A stretch of DNA of 64,000 nucleotides from Panorpa germanica (Eukaryota > Arthropoda > Insecta > Mecoptera > Panorpidae), in contig OY783209.1 of the NCBI GenBank assembly GCA_963678705.1, positions 19,453,311 through 19,517,310 on the forward strand, given 5' to 3'. The notes beneath the pieces are model-generated. The model searched no databases. It was not told the origin of the DNA and saw only the letters and a list, made by a program, of their open reading frames with translations. Of this stretch, positions 10,208-22,530 are shown piece by piece. The first letter of the stretch is position 1; every line of letters starts with the position of its first letter. A program made the translations under genes and the position numbers.

Positions 10208-11314
10208 ATGTCTCTACTACAAAACTTAGTAATGAAACAGGCTGTTCAAGATGACGCTTTACTGGTTGGAAACCAGAATTTTAAACTGTTAAAAACACTT
10301 GGAGAAGGAGGTTTTGGTACAATTTCACTAGCACGAAAACAAGGTGGTATTAATAATGGACGGTTGTATGCAATTAAAAAAATTATAAGAAAACAATTAC
10401 AATCTGCAAAAGCAGAACGTGAAGCATTAGAAGCAATAAGAAATACACCATTCCTAATGCAGTTACGTTATTCGTTTCAATTAGGTAATAATCTGTACTT
10501 AGTGCTTGACTACTTGGTCGGTGGTGATCTTTTCACTTATCGCCGTAAATGTAACAAAGAAGAAGTTAAATTTATTGTTGGCGAGGTGGTTTTAGCGCTA
10601 AGACATTTGCATGGACTTGGAATAGCACATCGCGATATTAAACCTGAAAATTTGATGATTGACAACGAAGGACATGTTGTCTTGGTTGACTTTGGGAACG
10701 CTATACACTTTTCAAAATTTGATAAAATTAAAAAAACAAAAGTATCCTACCTAATTGGTTCAGTGGAGTACATGGCCCCAGAAATAGTACAACTTCAAGA
10801 ACATGGAACGGCTGTAGATTGGTGGGCTCTTGGCATCCTTACTCATGAGTTGTACACAACCTATACACCTTTTAATGCTAATTCCGAAGAAGAAATTAAA
10901 CAAAATATAATAACAAACAAGCCAAGTATTTACGGTAAATTACCAATTATTGTTGCAAAATTTATAAGGCAGTTGCTGAACAAAAATTAGTACTTGAGGT
11001 TGGGCTGCCGATTTGCTAATGCAAAATTAGTGATGAGAAATGAATTTTTTAAGGCAATGGATTGGGTCGATCTTAAAAAAAAAGGGAGCCCATCTCCTCT
11101 AAAACCAAAAATTCAAAATAAAGAAGATACATCATATTTTGAGACTGTGTTTACTGATGTTGCACCTAAGCATTCTGTTAGTGAATGTTTTGAATGGTAC
11201 AATGAAAAGGATTTTGTGCCATTGAATAGCAACAAAGAAGGAAAAGAAAACATGAAAAACAATTGGGATAAATTCGATAAAGAAGTTTCAAATTTCTTAA
11301 CAAATAGAAAATAA
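10208..11314 (+). pseudogene. AGC-type Ser/Thr kinase pseudogene, copy 4 (best preserved)
   Basis: 1,107-nt frame with one nonsense codon, TAG at 10,988-10,990 (Gln 261, CAG to TAG, also in copy 6). All catalytic landmarks are in place: L-G-E-G-G-F-G, Y-A-I-K-K-I, the alphaC glutamate region, H-R-D-I-K-P-E-N, V-D-F-G, S-Y-L-I-G-S-V-E-Y-M-A-P-E, V-D-W-W-A-L-G-I. The stop truncates the C-lobe after the L-L-N-K-N segment and removes the AGC tail (S-P-L-K-P-K-I, E-D-T-S-Y-F, a possible turn/hydrophobic motif near F-V-P-L-N-S). Unlike typical AGC kinases the catalytic loop has H-R-D rather than Y-R-D. A C-to-T change alone explains the break. Closest to the consensus of the array. Confidence 0.87.
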
Positions 11315-11616
11315 GGAGAATAAATGTAAAGAAAAAAAAAAAATTTGATGTAATAGTGTTAAAAGTAATTAATAAATAAACACCTATAATGCATGATTAT
11401 CAGTAAAATACGTGTATATGCAATAACTGTACGATATATTATTAAACAAAAATATTTTTGTACATTTAGTTTAAGATAGTTAAATATATTGTAATAAACT
11501 TTAAAAAATTTTTAAATATAAAATTTATTTTAACAATTATATGAGATTTTCATTTTATTTTGATTTTAAATTAATAAGTTAAAAAAATTTATTTACAATT
11601 TAGCATTGTTGTTGCA

Positions 11617-11665
<49 letters not shown>

Positions 11666-11729
11666 AATGTATATAAGTATATATGTATATATGTATATAT
11701 GTTTATATGTATATATGTATATATGTATA

Positions 11730-11768
<39 letters not shown>

Positions 11769-12459
11769 TCCTTTTAGTTATTAATTTATACTGCTTTATG
11801 TAGCTTTTTTGTATGACGATGTTTTAATATTGACAAAATGTACAATAATGTACATAAATTAAAAAATAAACTAGCTAAACCTGAGCACGGTTCAGTTTGA
11901 CATAAAATAAACAAGACTCCGCATAACCGAAAAGACACTAAAGTACAAAATATCTAGCCAATCGATAAGACTAATTTATTTTTAAGGAATAAGAGAATTT
12001 TTTATATTGTATGTATTTTTGTACTTATAATTTTAATGTTATGTATTAATAAATTTTTCTACGAGAATATATAGTATGTCCCGTCGGGGTTGTATTTAAC
12101 CTCTAAATTTGACATTTGAAGATAGTTAGTTGATATTTTATGTTTATACGTAGAGGGCTACACGTTCAAAGCAAAGTTCATTTACACTATAGCATTCGAC
12201 AAGGAAGGTTGTTGTTTGCAATTATTTCAACATTTAGTCATCAGAGAACTCAATTGGATTTTTTGTAATTATATATTAATATTAGAAGAAGTATTTTAGG
12301 GTAAAAATATTGTTACTGAATTTCTTAAAAATTATGTATGTGTTTTATATTTTAATATTTAAAAATTAATAATAAAATTTTTGTTTCAGAAATTTACTTA
12401 AATTATAAGAGCAGAGTTCTTTTGCTACTTTTTAATATACACTTAATAAAAATTTATTA
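11315..12459 (+). repeat. inter-kinase spacer 4: 3' UTR, TA microsatellite, leader of copy 5
   Basis: AATAAATAAA at ~11,371. The microsatellite is shorter, at about 11,618-11,765. TATATAG at ~12,068. The leader intron candidate is 12,301-12,389 (89 nt; the donor context is TTTTAGG/GTAAAA, slightly different). This spacer is ~50 bases shorter than its sisters, mostly through the microsatellite. Confidence 0.75.
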
Positions 12460-13566
12460 ATGTCTCTACTACAAAACTTAGTAATAAAACAGGCTGTTCA
12501 AGATGACGCTTTACTGGTTGGAAACCAGAATTTTAAACTGTTAAAAACACTTGGAGAAGGAGGTTTTGGTACAATTTCACTAGCACGAAAACAAGGTGGT
12601 ATTAATAATGGACGGTTGTATGCAATTAAAAAAATTAAAAGAAAACAATTACAATCTGCAAAAGCAGAACGTAAAGCATTAAAAGCAATAAGAAATACAC
12701 CATTCCTAATGCAGTTACGTAATTCGTTTCAATCAAGTAATAATCTGTACTTAGTGCTTGACTACTTGGTCGGTAATGATCTTTGCACTTATCGCCGTAA
12801 ATTTAATAAAGAAGAAGTTAAATTTATTGTTGGCGAGGTGGTTTTAGCGCTAAGACATTTGCATGGACTTGGAATAGCACATCGCGATATTAAACCTGAA
12901 AATTTGATGATTGACAACGAAGGACATGTTGTCTTGGTTGACTTTGGAAACGCTATACAGTCTTCAAAATTTGATAAAATTAAAAAAACAAAAGTATCCT
13001 ACCTAATTGGTTCAGTGGAGTAAATGGCCCCAGAAATAGTACAACTTTAAGAACATGGAACGGCTGTAGATTGGTGGGCTCTTGGCATCCTTACTCATGA
13101 GTTGTACACAACCTATACACCTTTTAATGCTAATTCCGAAGAAGAAATTAAACAAAATATAATATCGAACAAGCCAAGTATTTACGGTAAATTACCAATT
13201 GTTGTTGCAAAATTTATAAGGCAGTTGCTGAACAAAAATCAGTACTTGAGGTTGGGCTGCCGATTTGCTAATGCAAAATTAGTGATGAGAAATGAATTTT
13301 TTAAGGGAATGGATTGGGTCGATCTTGAAAAAAAAGGGAGCCCATCTCCTCTAAAACCAAAAATTTAAAATAAAGAAGATACATCATATTTTGAGACTGT
13401 GGTTACTGATGTTGCACCTAAGCATTCTGTTAGTGAATGTTTTGAATGGTACAATGAAAAGGATTTTGTGCCATTGAATAGCAACGAAGAAGGAAAAGAA
13501 AACATGAAAAACAATTGGGATAAATTCGATAAAGAAGTTTCAAATTTCTTAACAAATAGAAAATAA
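12460..13566 (+). pseudogene. AGC-type Ser/Thr kinase pseudogene, copy 5
   Basis: 1,107-nt frame without indels but with three nonsense codons: TAA at 13,021-13,023 (Tyr 188 in V-E-Y-M-A-P-E), TAA at 13,048-13,050 (Gln 197, shared with copies 1 and 3) and TAA at 13,366-13,368 (Gln 303). G-G-D is changed to G-N-D after the hinge (~12,773). Catalytic lysine, H-R-D and D-F-G are retained. It shares K-A-L-K-A-I with copy 2 but the codon-197 stop with 1 and 3, a mosaic that suggests gene conversion or recombination between units. Confidence 0.85.
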
Positions 13567-13867
13567 GGAGAACAAATGTAAAAAAAAAAAAAAATTTGAT
13601 GTAATAGTGTTAAAAGTAATTAATAAATAAACACCTATAATGCATGATTATCAGTAAAATACGTGTATATGCAATAACTGTACGATATATTATTAAACAA
13701 AAATATTTTTGTAGATTTATTTTAAGATAATTAAATATATTGTAATAAACTTTAAGAAAATTTTAAATATAAAATTTATTTTAACAATTATATGAGATTT
13801 TCATTTTATTTTGATTTAAAATTAATAAGTTAAAAAAATTTATTTACAATTTAGCATTGTTGTTGCA

Positions 13868-13912
<45 letters not shown>

Positions 13913-14544
13913 AATGTATATAAGTATATATGTATATATGTATATATGTATATATGTATATATGTTTATATGTATATATGTATATATGTATATATGTATA
14001 TATGTATATATTTATATATATATATATATAAATTCCTTTAAGTTATTAAGTTATACTGCTGTATGTAGCTTTTTTGTATGACGATGTTTTAATATTGACA
14101 AAATGTACAATAATGTACATAAATTAAAAAATAAACTAGCTAAACCTGAGCACGGTTCAGTTTGACATAAAATAAACAAGACTCCGCATAACCGAAAAGA
14201 CACTAAAGTACAAAATATCTAGCCAATCGATAAGACTGATTTATTTATAAGGAATAAGAGAGTTTTTTATAATGTATGTATTTTCGTACTTATAATTTTA
14301 ATGTTATGTAATAATAAATTTTTCTACGAGAATATATAGTATGTCCCGTCGGGGTTGTATTTAACCTCTAAATTTGACATTTGAAGATAGTTAGTTGATA
14401 TTTTATGTTTATACGTAGAGGGCTACACGTTCAAAGCAAAGTTCATTTACACTATAGCATTCGACAAGGAAGGTTGTTGTTTGCAATTATTTCAACATTT
14501 GGTCATCAGAAAACTCAATTGGATTTATTGTAATTATATACTAA
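13567..14544 (+). repeat. inter-kinase spacer 5, cut off inside the leader of copy 6
   Basis: 3' UTR with AATAAATAAA at ~13,622, microsatellite about 13,868-14,031, then the conserved kinase leader up to ATTATATACTAA at 14,544. In intact units the next bases are TATTAG; here they are replaced by CTAG, the 3' end of a Helitron. The missing TATTAGAAAAAG continues at 55,656. Confidence 0.85.
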
Positions 14545-16329
14545 CTAGCTTTTACCCCGTCGCAAAGCGACGTCTATTTAATATATATTATTTGAATTTC
14601 ATAAAGTAATACGTAATTTCATTTTAAATTTTTCATATTAAAATTAGAAAAGCACTGTCGCTATTTTTGAGATATCATACTCGTACATAAAATGAATAAA
14701 TATTTTAAAATGAAAATGTTGTAATTCATCTTACAATATGATCTACTACTTTAAAATTGCTTATTGGAACAAATATTCTACAGGATTTATTTATTATATC
14801 ATATCAAAAAAATTTAAAATTCTAGTTTTATAAATAAATATAATAAATGTTTCATAATTAAATTTTAATATTTCTGTTAAATACTCGTATATTAATTATA
14901 TATTTATATACATCGTCTTCATTTTTCGTACACTTTAATATACATAATTAAAATTATTTCTTAATTGACCAGTAAACAGTATTCTTTGTATTTTTTATGT
15001 AGTTATCTTTCTTGTTGTTTCTTCATAAACGTATAGCTATTAACGCACTGTCGTTTCAGATTGTCATGCCTTAATCGGTGTGGATATAACATCTTCTGTG
15101 ATAGTAGGACAGTAGTCTTCTGTGATGTTAGCGGTTATTATCTCATTACTATTCCAGGTTTAGCATTTTAAATAGTAGCACTTTATTATTCCCCTCCTAA
15201 AAGAAGCATTTTAAATAAATAAATAAAGAAAATATACTGAATGCAAAACAAATAAATTATGCACTTACAGTTTGTACATGTGATGAACAGCACCAATATC
15301 TGCTTCATTGAATTGTTTATCAGAATAATAGATAATGAATTTCCCGTAAGCCGGGTCTTTGTTGTATTTTATAAATATACACGATCAACTAAAATCTTCT
15401 TATTGCCACGGCCCTTTTTTCGCTCTGTAAATTACAATAACATTAATTTACATCGTACTTGCATGATCGTCTTAAACAACATGAAGAATATATTGTATTT
15501 ATTTTTAATAAAATGATAATATAGAATAGTAATAATGTTTGTAGTAGTTATTTCACAAAAATTAAAGACAAAAATAATGTTTTGAAACATCAAACGTATT
15601 AATTCATTTGTTTAAAAATCTATTTAAAAAGCATAATACCTGAGAATGTTATGTTAGCATTTTAAAGAATCTCAGCATAATGATATGATTGTATCATCAT
15701 GATGATATATATAATTGTGTCATAAAGGTATTTTAGGTTACTTTTTAACGAATTTCAGACAAATGATTCTTCCATACTGGTAGGTCTAGACACACTTTAT
15801 ACACTTCTTAGTTGCAATGACCTAAAACTTAATATGTACTATATTAATATTAATATTTAATGTTAATTATTTGTAATAGCAATATTCGTATTAATAATTA
15901 ATAATATGAAAGCATAATTTATAATTTAAAAAGGAAATATTCTTTTTAGTTAATTTATCTGCAAACGTTGTAATAAAAATACTGATCTGGTAACAATTAT
16001 TACACATTAGACTACAGTTAAAAATTTTACGATTAATGATTTGTAAATAAGAGTATTTTTCTAAACGTTATCAAATAAATCATGCGACAACACCAGCGAG
16101 CAGGTAAAGAATATGAAACAAATTTTTAAAATATATTATTCATATGATAAATTAGCATGCATGTAGTTATGTAGAAGTTATTTCAATATGAATATGACTG
16201 AATTTTATAAATTTGAAACTTCGTTGTCGGGAGAGGAGAGGACCAACATAGGATTATAAAAAGAAAAGAATTCATAAAAGGATATGTGGTAATCTGAAAA
16301 CAATTAAAATGCCAATAACATACAATATA
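14545..16329 (-). other. Helitron 3' terminal region, no gene
   Basis: It holds the 3'-terminal hairpin and CTAG end (14,545-14,572) and then AT-rich sequence with no convincing ORF. An 85-codon + frame at 15,259-15,516 has no supporting pattern. Nothing else recognised. Confidence 0.6.
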
Positions 16330-18035
16330 ATATATATAACACTTACATCTAAAAGTTAATAATAAAGTAATAATGAGTACTTAAATAATAAATCTCAATT
16401 ATACCTATCTAAAAGCAATTAAATGATAATCTCACTCTCCCGATCAAAGTATTTGTTTAACAAATGACTGCTAAAAGAAGAATACGGAAAGAGAATTTAA
16501 AATTTAAGAACACTACTATTTGGCTTGAAAACAATGAAATATAACACTATTTCTAAGTAAACACGAAAGGCAGGTAAAATGGCAAAGAGTACATCACTTC
16601 GTACGCACGATATAATATATATAACACTTTCATCTAGCGGTAAATAATAAAATAAAAATGAGAACTCAAATAATAAATCTCAATTATACCTATCTAAAAG
16701 CAATCAAATGATAATCTCACTCTCCCGACCAGAGTATTTGTTTAACAAATGAAAGCCAATAGAAAAATACGTAAAGAGAATCTAAAATTTAAGAGTAAAC
16801 AATAAAATAATAATAAGAACTTAAATAATAAATCTCAATTATACCTATCTAAAAGCAATCAAATGATAAGCTCACTCTCCCGACCATAGTATTTGTCTAA
16901 CAAATAAAAGCCAATAGAAAAATACGTAAAGAGAATCTAAAATTTAAGAGTAAATAATAAAATAATAATAAAAACTTAAATAATAAATCTCAATTATACC
17001 TATCTAAAAGCAATCAAATGATAATTTCACTCTCCCGACCAGAGTATTTGTTTAACAAATGAAAGCCAATAGAAAAATACGTAAAGAGAATCTAAAATTT
17101 AAGAGTAAACAATGAAATAATAATAAGAACTTAAATAATAAATCTCAATTATACCTATCTAAAAGCAATTAAATGATAATCTCACTCTCCCGACCAGAGT
17201 ATTTGTTTACCAAATGAAAGCCAATAGAAAAATACGTAAAGAGAATCTAAAATTTAAGGGTAAATAATAAAATAATAATAAGAACTTAAATAATAAATCT
17301 CAATTATACCTATCTAAAAGCAATTAAATGATAATCTCACTCTCCCGACCAGAGTATTTGTTTACCAAATGAAAGCCAATAGAAAAATACGTAAAGAGAA
17401 TTTAAAATTTAAGAGTAAATAATAAAATAATAATGAGAACTTAAATAATAAATCTCAATTATATCTATCTAGAAGCAATTAAATGATAATCTCACTCTCC
17501 CGAATAGAGTATTTGTTTAACAAATGACTGCCAAAAGAAAAATACGTAAAGAGAATCTAAAATTTAAGAGTGAATAATAAAATAATAATGAGAACTTAAA
17601 TAATAAATCTCAATTATATCTATCTAGAAGCAATTAAATGATAATCTCACTCTCCCGAATAGAGTATTTGTTTACCAAATGACTGCTAAAAGAAAAATAC
17701 GTAAAGAGAATCTAAAATTTAAAGCACTATTTGGGTTAAAACTGATAAAATAAAACATCATTACTTATAAAACACGGAAAACGGGTGAAATCGCAAAGAT
17801 TAAATAATTTCGAACCGTAAAAACGATGGAAGGTTTTTAAGGTTAATAGTTTAATTAAGTAAAAATTAATCTGAACTATATAATAAAAAAATAATGAGAA
17901 CTTAAAAAATAAATCTCAATTATATCTATCTAGAAGCAATTAAATGATAATCTCACTCTCCCGAATAGAGTATTTGTTTAACAAATGACTGCTAAAAGAA
18001 AAATACGTAAAGAGAATCTAAAATTTAAGGACACT
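16330..18035. repeat. 155-bp tandem repeat array inside the Helitron
   Basis: The phrase AATCTCAATTATA(C/T)CTATCT recurs at ~16,391, 16,676, 16,831, 16,986, 17,141, 17,296, 17,451, 17,606 and 17,912. The steps are 285, then 155 six times, then 306. Each unit also has a CTCACTCTCCCGA box, AGTATTTGTTTA(A/C)CAAATGA and AAATACGTAAAGAGAAT. The two longer steps contain unique inserts with GCAAAGA/ATTTCGAACC-like sequence. It lies between the helicase stop and the Helitron 3' end. Confidence 0.85.
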
Positions 18036-18138
18036 ATTATTTGACCTGAACATGATGAATTATAATATTATTACTTATAAAACTCGAATAGCAGATGAAA
18101 TAGCAAAAAGTAAATAATTTCGAATAATTTGGAGGTAT

Positions 18139-21100
18139 CTATTCTAATAGAAGTACATTTTTAAAAACAACATTGGAAGTAAATGTATCCTTCTTTGATT
18201 TAGTAACAGAAGTTAATGTTTCAATTTTTAAATTATTGGATGATTTAACCCTTGAAAACGCGACATATAATTGGCCATGAGTAAAAACGGGTTCCCGTAA
18301 TAAAACACCTACTTTTTCAAAAGTTTGACCTTGTGATTTATTTATTGTCATAGCAAATGCTAATCGAACAGGAAACTGAACTCTTTTAAGTATAAATGGA
18401 AGATTTATATCAGAAGGAGCTAACACTATTTTAGGAATAAGAGCGCGATCACCGGTGTGACTTCCAGTAATTATTTCTGCATCTATTACAGATGTATAGA
18501 TATGTTTTACAATTAAACGGGTTCCATTGCAAAGTCCACTATTAGCATTCATATTTCTTAAAAGCATTATGATTGCACCTATTTTTAAATTTAATTTATG
18601 TGGAGGCATACCCGATGGTGTCAAACTATTTAAAAATTCTACTGGGAAATGATTTTGTTCTGTATCAGAATCAGTTAAAACAGAGTCATGACTTAAAGAG
18701 CAAATTTGTTCCCCATCCAATAAATTTAAAGTTTTTTCATTAATCTGTAATGTGTCTTCATTTAATGGACATAAAATTACGCGAGATTTTAATTCATCAA
18801 GAGTAACTAAATTAATATCGCCGTATATTTCATCGACTAAAGGTTTGGCGGAAATGAATTTATTTGGAATTTTAACCATGTTTACTACACTACCTGGACA
18901 ATCATTAATTAGTCCATCTCCAAGTTGTAATAACCACGTTTTAAAATCGATTTCTTCTTGCGCAACTCTCATGTTAATTGTCAGATGCTTAATTTTGAAA
19001 AGTGACCATAACCTGCTATTTTGAATACACGTTGAAACTATATCTGCAACCGTTCCGCGTTTAACAACAGGAAGACATTGTCGAAAATCTCCTCCTAGTA
19101 AAATGATTTTATTACCAAATGGCTTATTATTTTTCATTAAATCGCGAAGGCACATATCTACTACATCTAAAGCAAAATAAGGCGCCATTGTAACCTCGTC
19201 CCATATAATTAACTTATCTGATTTTAATAACTTCCCATCAATAGAGTTGTGCCTTATGGATGAAGTTGAATTTTCATCTAGGGGAACCGGTAATTTAAAC
19301 TGTGAATGAATTGTCCTCCCCGCTTTCAGTAAAGTCGCAGCTATCCCTGTCCAAGCCACAGGTATAGCAGTTAATCCCATTCCACGTACGACGTGTAGTA
19401 AAGCAGTATAAAGAAATGTTTTCCCAGAACCACCCGACCCATGAATAAAGAAATATCTTTGCTCTTCATTATCATTGTTTATGCAAAGCATTATTTCATC
19501 AAATATGTTTTTCTGTTCCGAATTTAATTGATTACTAAAATTAACCCCTTGCTCAAATTCTTCTGTTTGGATAAATGTTTCCCTAACTAAAACTAAATTT
19601 ACATTATGATATTCCAGAAATCCAAAATCAGTATAATTGAAATTATGTAATTTAAAAATATCAATGATGTCATTGATAGCTAACTGTTCCGCAGTTTCTT
19701 GGTTATAAGTTAAACTATAATCCTCGCATAAAGTTACTTTATGATTATCCCATAATAAATTAGGATCGCAGGGTTCGCAAAAAATACAAATAAAAGCAAA
19801 TAGCTGTCGTAGCTGTTTGGGCATTTTACAAATTGAAGCATCATCTAAACAACGATCCCATTGAGTAGCATCATTCAATAAACCTAATTGTTTTGCTGTT
19901 TCGTGGAAAGTGGAATATTCGATTCCATTGAGAGTTCGCAAGTCTTTGAAACATGTAGCGCCGCGTACATGAAGCAACAATAACCTTAAATAAAACCTTT
20001 CACCTTCTTTAGGACTAACACTATACATTCTCGGAATTATCAAATGACTTATGCGCTGTCTTAAAGTCCATGTCTTTTTGCGATCAAAAATGTAATGTTC
20101 GGGTATTTCCGTATACAAATAAGTTTTAGCCTCTACCGATGTTGAATTTAATTTAAACCAAGCCGTTAATGTAGTTTCTGAAGACTTTGCTAATGCAGAT
20201 TCTTCATTTCCTTCAGTAAATAAAATATTTTGTTGGTTTTCTAAATGAACTGCTAACCTATATATAGTGTGTGTTTTATATTGCAGATCGAATGCAAATA
20301 TTCTCCACATGGCTTCCGGTGGTGATACATATCGCGCGTCTAAATAAAATGAAACTTCATCCCAGTCTAATTGTGCTTGTCCTTCAGATGTTATTTTAAC
20401 ATTGGCACAATCATGGCCCTTATATATATATTTAAATAAATATTTTACGCTTTTAACCGAAGCGCAAATTTCAACATTAATGTGGCATCTATATTTCAAG
20501 GAAAGGAATCTATTGTACGGTACAACCCATCTATTATCTACTGTATGTTTTATAGTGCCTTTTGCCGTATAAAAATCTATTTTTGAATTATTATCCCGAC
20601 GTCTGTACAAAGGATACCCGTTACTGTTATTTACAGTGGAAGCTTGAAATGATTTCGGAAAATCTTTACTGCATTTATTGTCTTTCATGCATGGAGCATT
20701 TAAATTATATGGTCCACATGGACCGTGAATCATACATTTCTTGACCACATCAAATAAAATGGGATGAGTTTCACTATCTGGAATTTCTGCAGATACAACT
20801 TTATCAATAAGTTCCGTGTTTCGAATTTTATTTTGATTATTTAAAATTATTAGAATGTGAATGTGAGGTAAACCGCGTTTTTGAAATTCAATAACAGAAA
20901 CGATAGCTGTTACCTTACCGAAAATATGTCTTTTCAATAGATCGTCAAAGAGTTCTTTCACTTTTAATTGAAATACTCTAACAACTAAATCGGGACGATT
21001 TTCGGTTCGTTGATTATTAAGTAAATTACTTTTAATTTCTGGCCACTCGGGATTACATGTCATTGTAATAAACAAATCCGGTGAACCATATTTACAAATA

Positions 21101-21345
21101 ATTCCCATAGCATCAAGATAATGTTGTGACATGCTACGTGGACTTCCGACAAATGAACTTGGTAAAATAACCATTCTGCCAGGTATAATACCTTCATTAT
21201 TGGATTTATTTTTGACATAATCCATTAACCCAAAATACATTTCTGACCGCAATTTCTTTTGTGTATTTGCGTTCCGAATGAAATTAAGTCTATTACCTTC
21301 GATTTTAGGATATGCGTCAACAATATACTGTTGAGTAAATTTTTT
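18139..21345 (-). pseudogene. Helitron Rep (HUH, C-terminal part) plus PIF1-like helicase
   Basis: From the first ATG (21,252) the frame gives 1,037 residues. Homologous sequence continues in frame to ~21,345, where a one-base shift separates it from the Rep N-terminal part. Rep HUH motif: R-G-L-P-H-I-H-I at ~127-133, the metal-binding pair. Catalytic tyrosines sit in K-Y-L-F-K-Y-I-Y-K-G (Y271, Y275). Helicase: Walker A H-G-S-G-G-S-G-K-T (~604-612), Walker B I-I-W-D-E (~682-686), G-G-D-F-R-Q (~720-725), and a C-terminal I-N-K-S-Q-G-Q with Y-V-A-F-S-R-V. The role in this family is nicking and strand transfer by Rep, then unwinding by Hel, for rolling-circle-like transposition in the nucleus. 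This segment has no stop; all key residues are present. Confidence 0.92.
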
Positions 21346-22530
21346 CCGGCACTAAGAAATGGATTAAAAGAGCCCGTGCATCTAAGTTTATAAGAATAAA
21401 ATTGACGATGAGAAATTCTTCTTGCTAATGAAACATTTAGTAAATGTTCCGAATGGCCGAGTTCACCGGTTGGACATAACAACGGATAAGTCATTGGATC
21501 GCAATTTTCATTAAGAATATTTATGCTACGTAGAATACCATCTTTTTGATAGACACAAATATCTCTATCAGAAGGTGGTAATCCATCTTTGCTTGTAAAA
21601 ATTAAAGCTACTTCATTAGTAGACGGCACGTTGTATCGCCGTGGATCTTTTGTGAGCTGCTGAACAATATTCATCTGCACATCAAAAGGGTTTCTACTTT
21701 CTATATTAGCTTTTGCAATCTCCTCTCTTTCTACTTCAGCCATCATTTTATATGCAGCAGCGTATGGATTTACTTTTCTTATTAAAGAATCCAATTGCTC
21801 AAATAGTTGTCTCTTGCATTTACGGTTAACATCGCCTTGCATTCTTTTACATATGGCCTCATCAGGATCTAGAATATACAGCTGACCATATTGTGGCTGT
21901 TTTCCTTCTGTTGGGTGTGCCGATGATATTCTATGGTAAACCTGACCACATATCCTGAAACAGTACGGCCCACGTGTGCCTGAACGGTGATCAATATGTG
22001 CTCCCAATGAAGCAAATGCAAGCGAACTATTGTAATTTCTGATGTTATCCATAAAATTGGCAGAAAGGGGATGCATATTAGTCATTAATTCCATTAACAG
22101 CTCTGGAAAATGGTTAGAAGAGTTCGGAATTGAAACTTTGCCTTTTGAACAGCATAATGAAAATTTCCCATCTGTTGGCTTCTCATTTTTGAAATGAGTT
22201 GCTTCACAAAATTGACAGATAACGTTCATAGATCCATAGTTATGTTGTATTACAAGTACTTCATCGTCTATTTCTTGAAGGGCTGTGCTGAATGTTTGTT
22301 GCGATATGGATGGTGCAATATTTTGTGTTTCCTTTTCTCTTTGTGTTTCAAGTTCTAACGCTTTATCTAATTTGCTTTGCTTTTGCAAGGCTATATTATT
22401 TAATCTATTGCGCTTTGTCTCTTCTTTTTCACTGGCTAACCTAATTCTTTTGCGAAATAATATTTTTTTTTTCTTCTTTCTTTTTCTTTTGTACTTTCCT
22501 ATAACAATCGCTTTTTGTTTATTAAATTCA
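21225..22530 (-). pseudogene. Helitron Rep N-terminal region (Helitron-like N domain)
   Basis: The open frame runs from ~22,530 through a basic stretch to TAA near 21,225. It overlaps the Rep/helicase frame because of a one-base shift at about 21,335-21,345 in GGAAAAAATTTACTC. Recognisable features are a zinc-binding segment C-Q-F-C...C-C (from ~22,230), an F-x-x-L-G-A-H-I-D-H-R-S segment, G-P-Y-C-F-R-I-C-G-Q-V-Y-H-R-I (~21,950) and Y-G-Q-L-Y-I-L-D-P-D-E-A. These are typical of the region upstream of the HUH motif in insect Helitrons. At the other end a second frame break (~22,500) separates it from the STPR repeats. Together they indicate one large former polyprotein. Confidence 0.85.

Noticed and set aside
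3852-13368. Possible stop-codon reassignment (TAA/TAG read as Gln) in the kinase copies
   Set aside because: Several stops replace Trp, Lys or Tyr codons, TAA also terminates these and other ORFs, and neighbouring genes encode Gln with CAA/CAG; standard code with pseudogenes fits better.
14545-14580. Hairpins CGTCGCAAAGCGACG as bacterial-type terminators
   Set aside because: They sit exactly before CTAG ends in A/T contexts and recur with the same terminal sequence, as expected for Helitron 3' ends in a eukaryote.
15259-15516. 85-codon + ORF in the Helitron 3' region
   Set aside because: No recognisable motif, no supporting context, ordinary length for chance.
16330-18035. CRISPR-like array appearance of the 155-bp repeats
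   Set aside because: The whole unit repeats, with no variable spacers between short repeats, and the context is a eukaryotic transposon.
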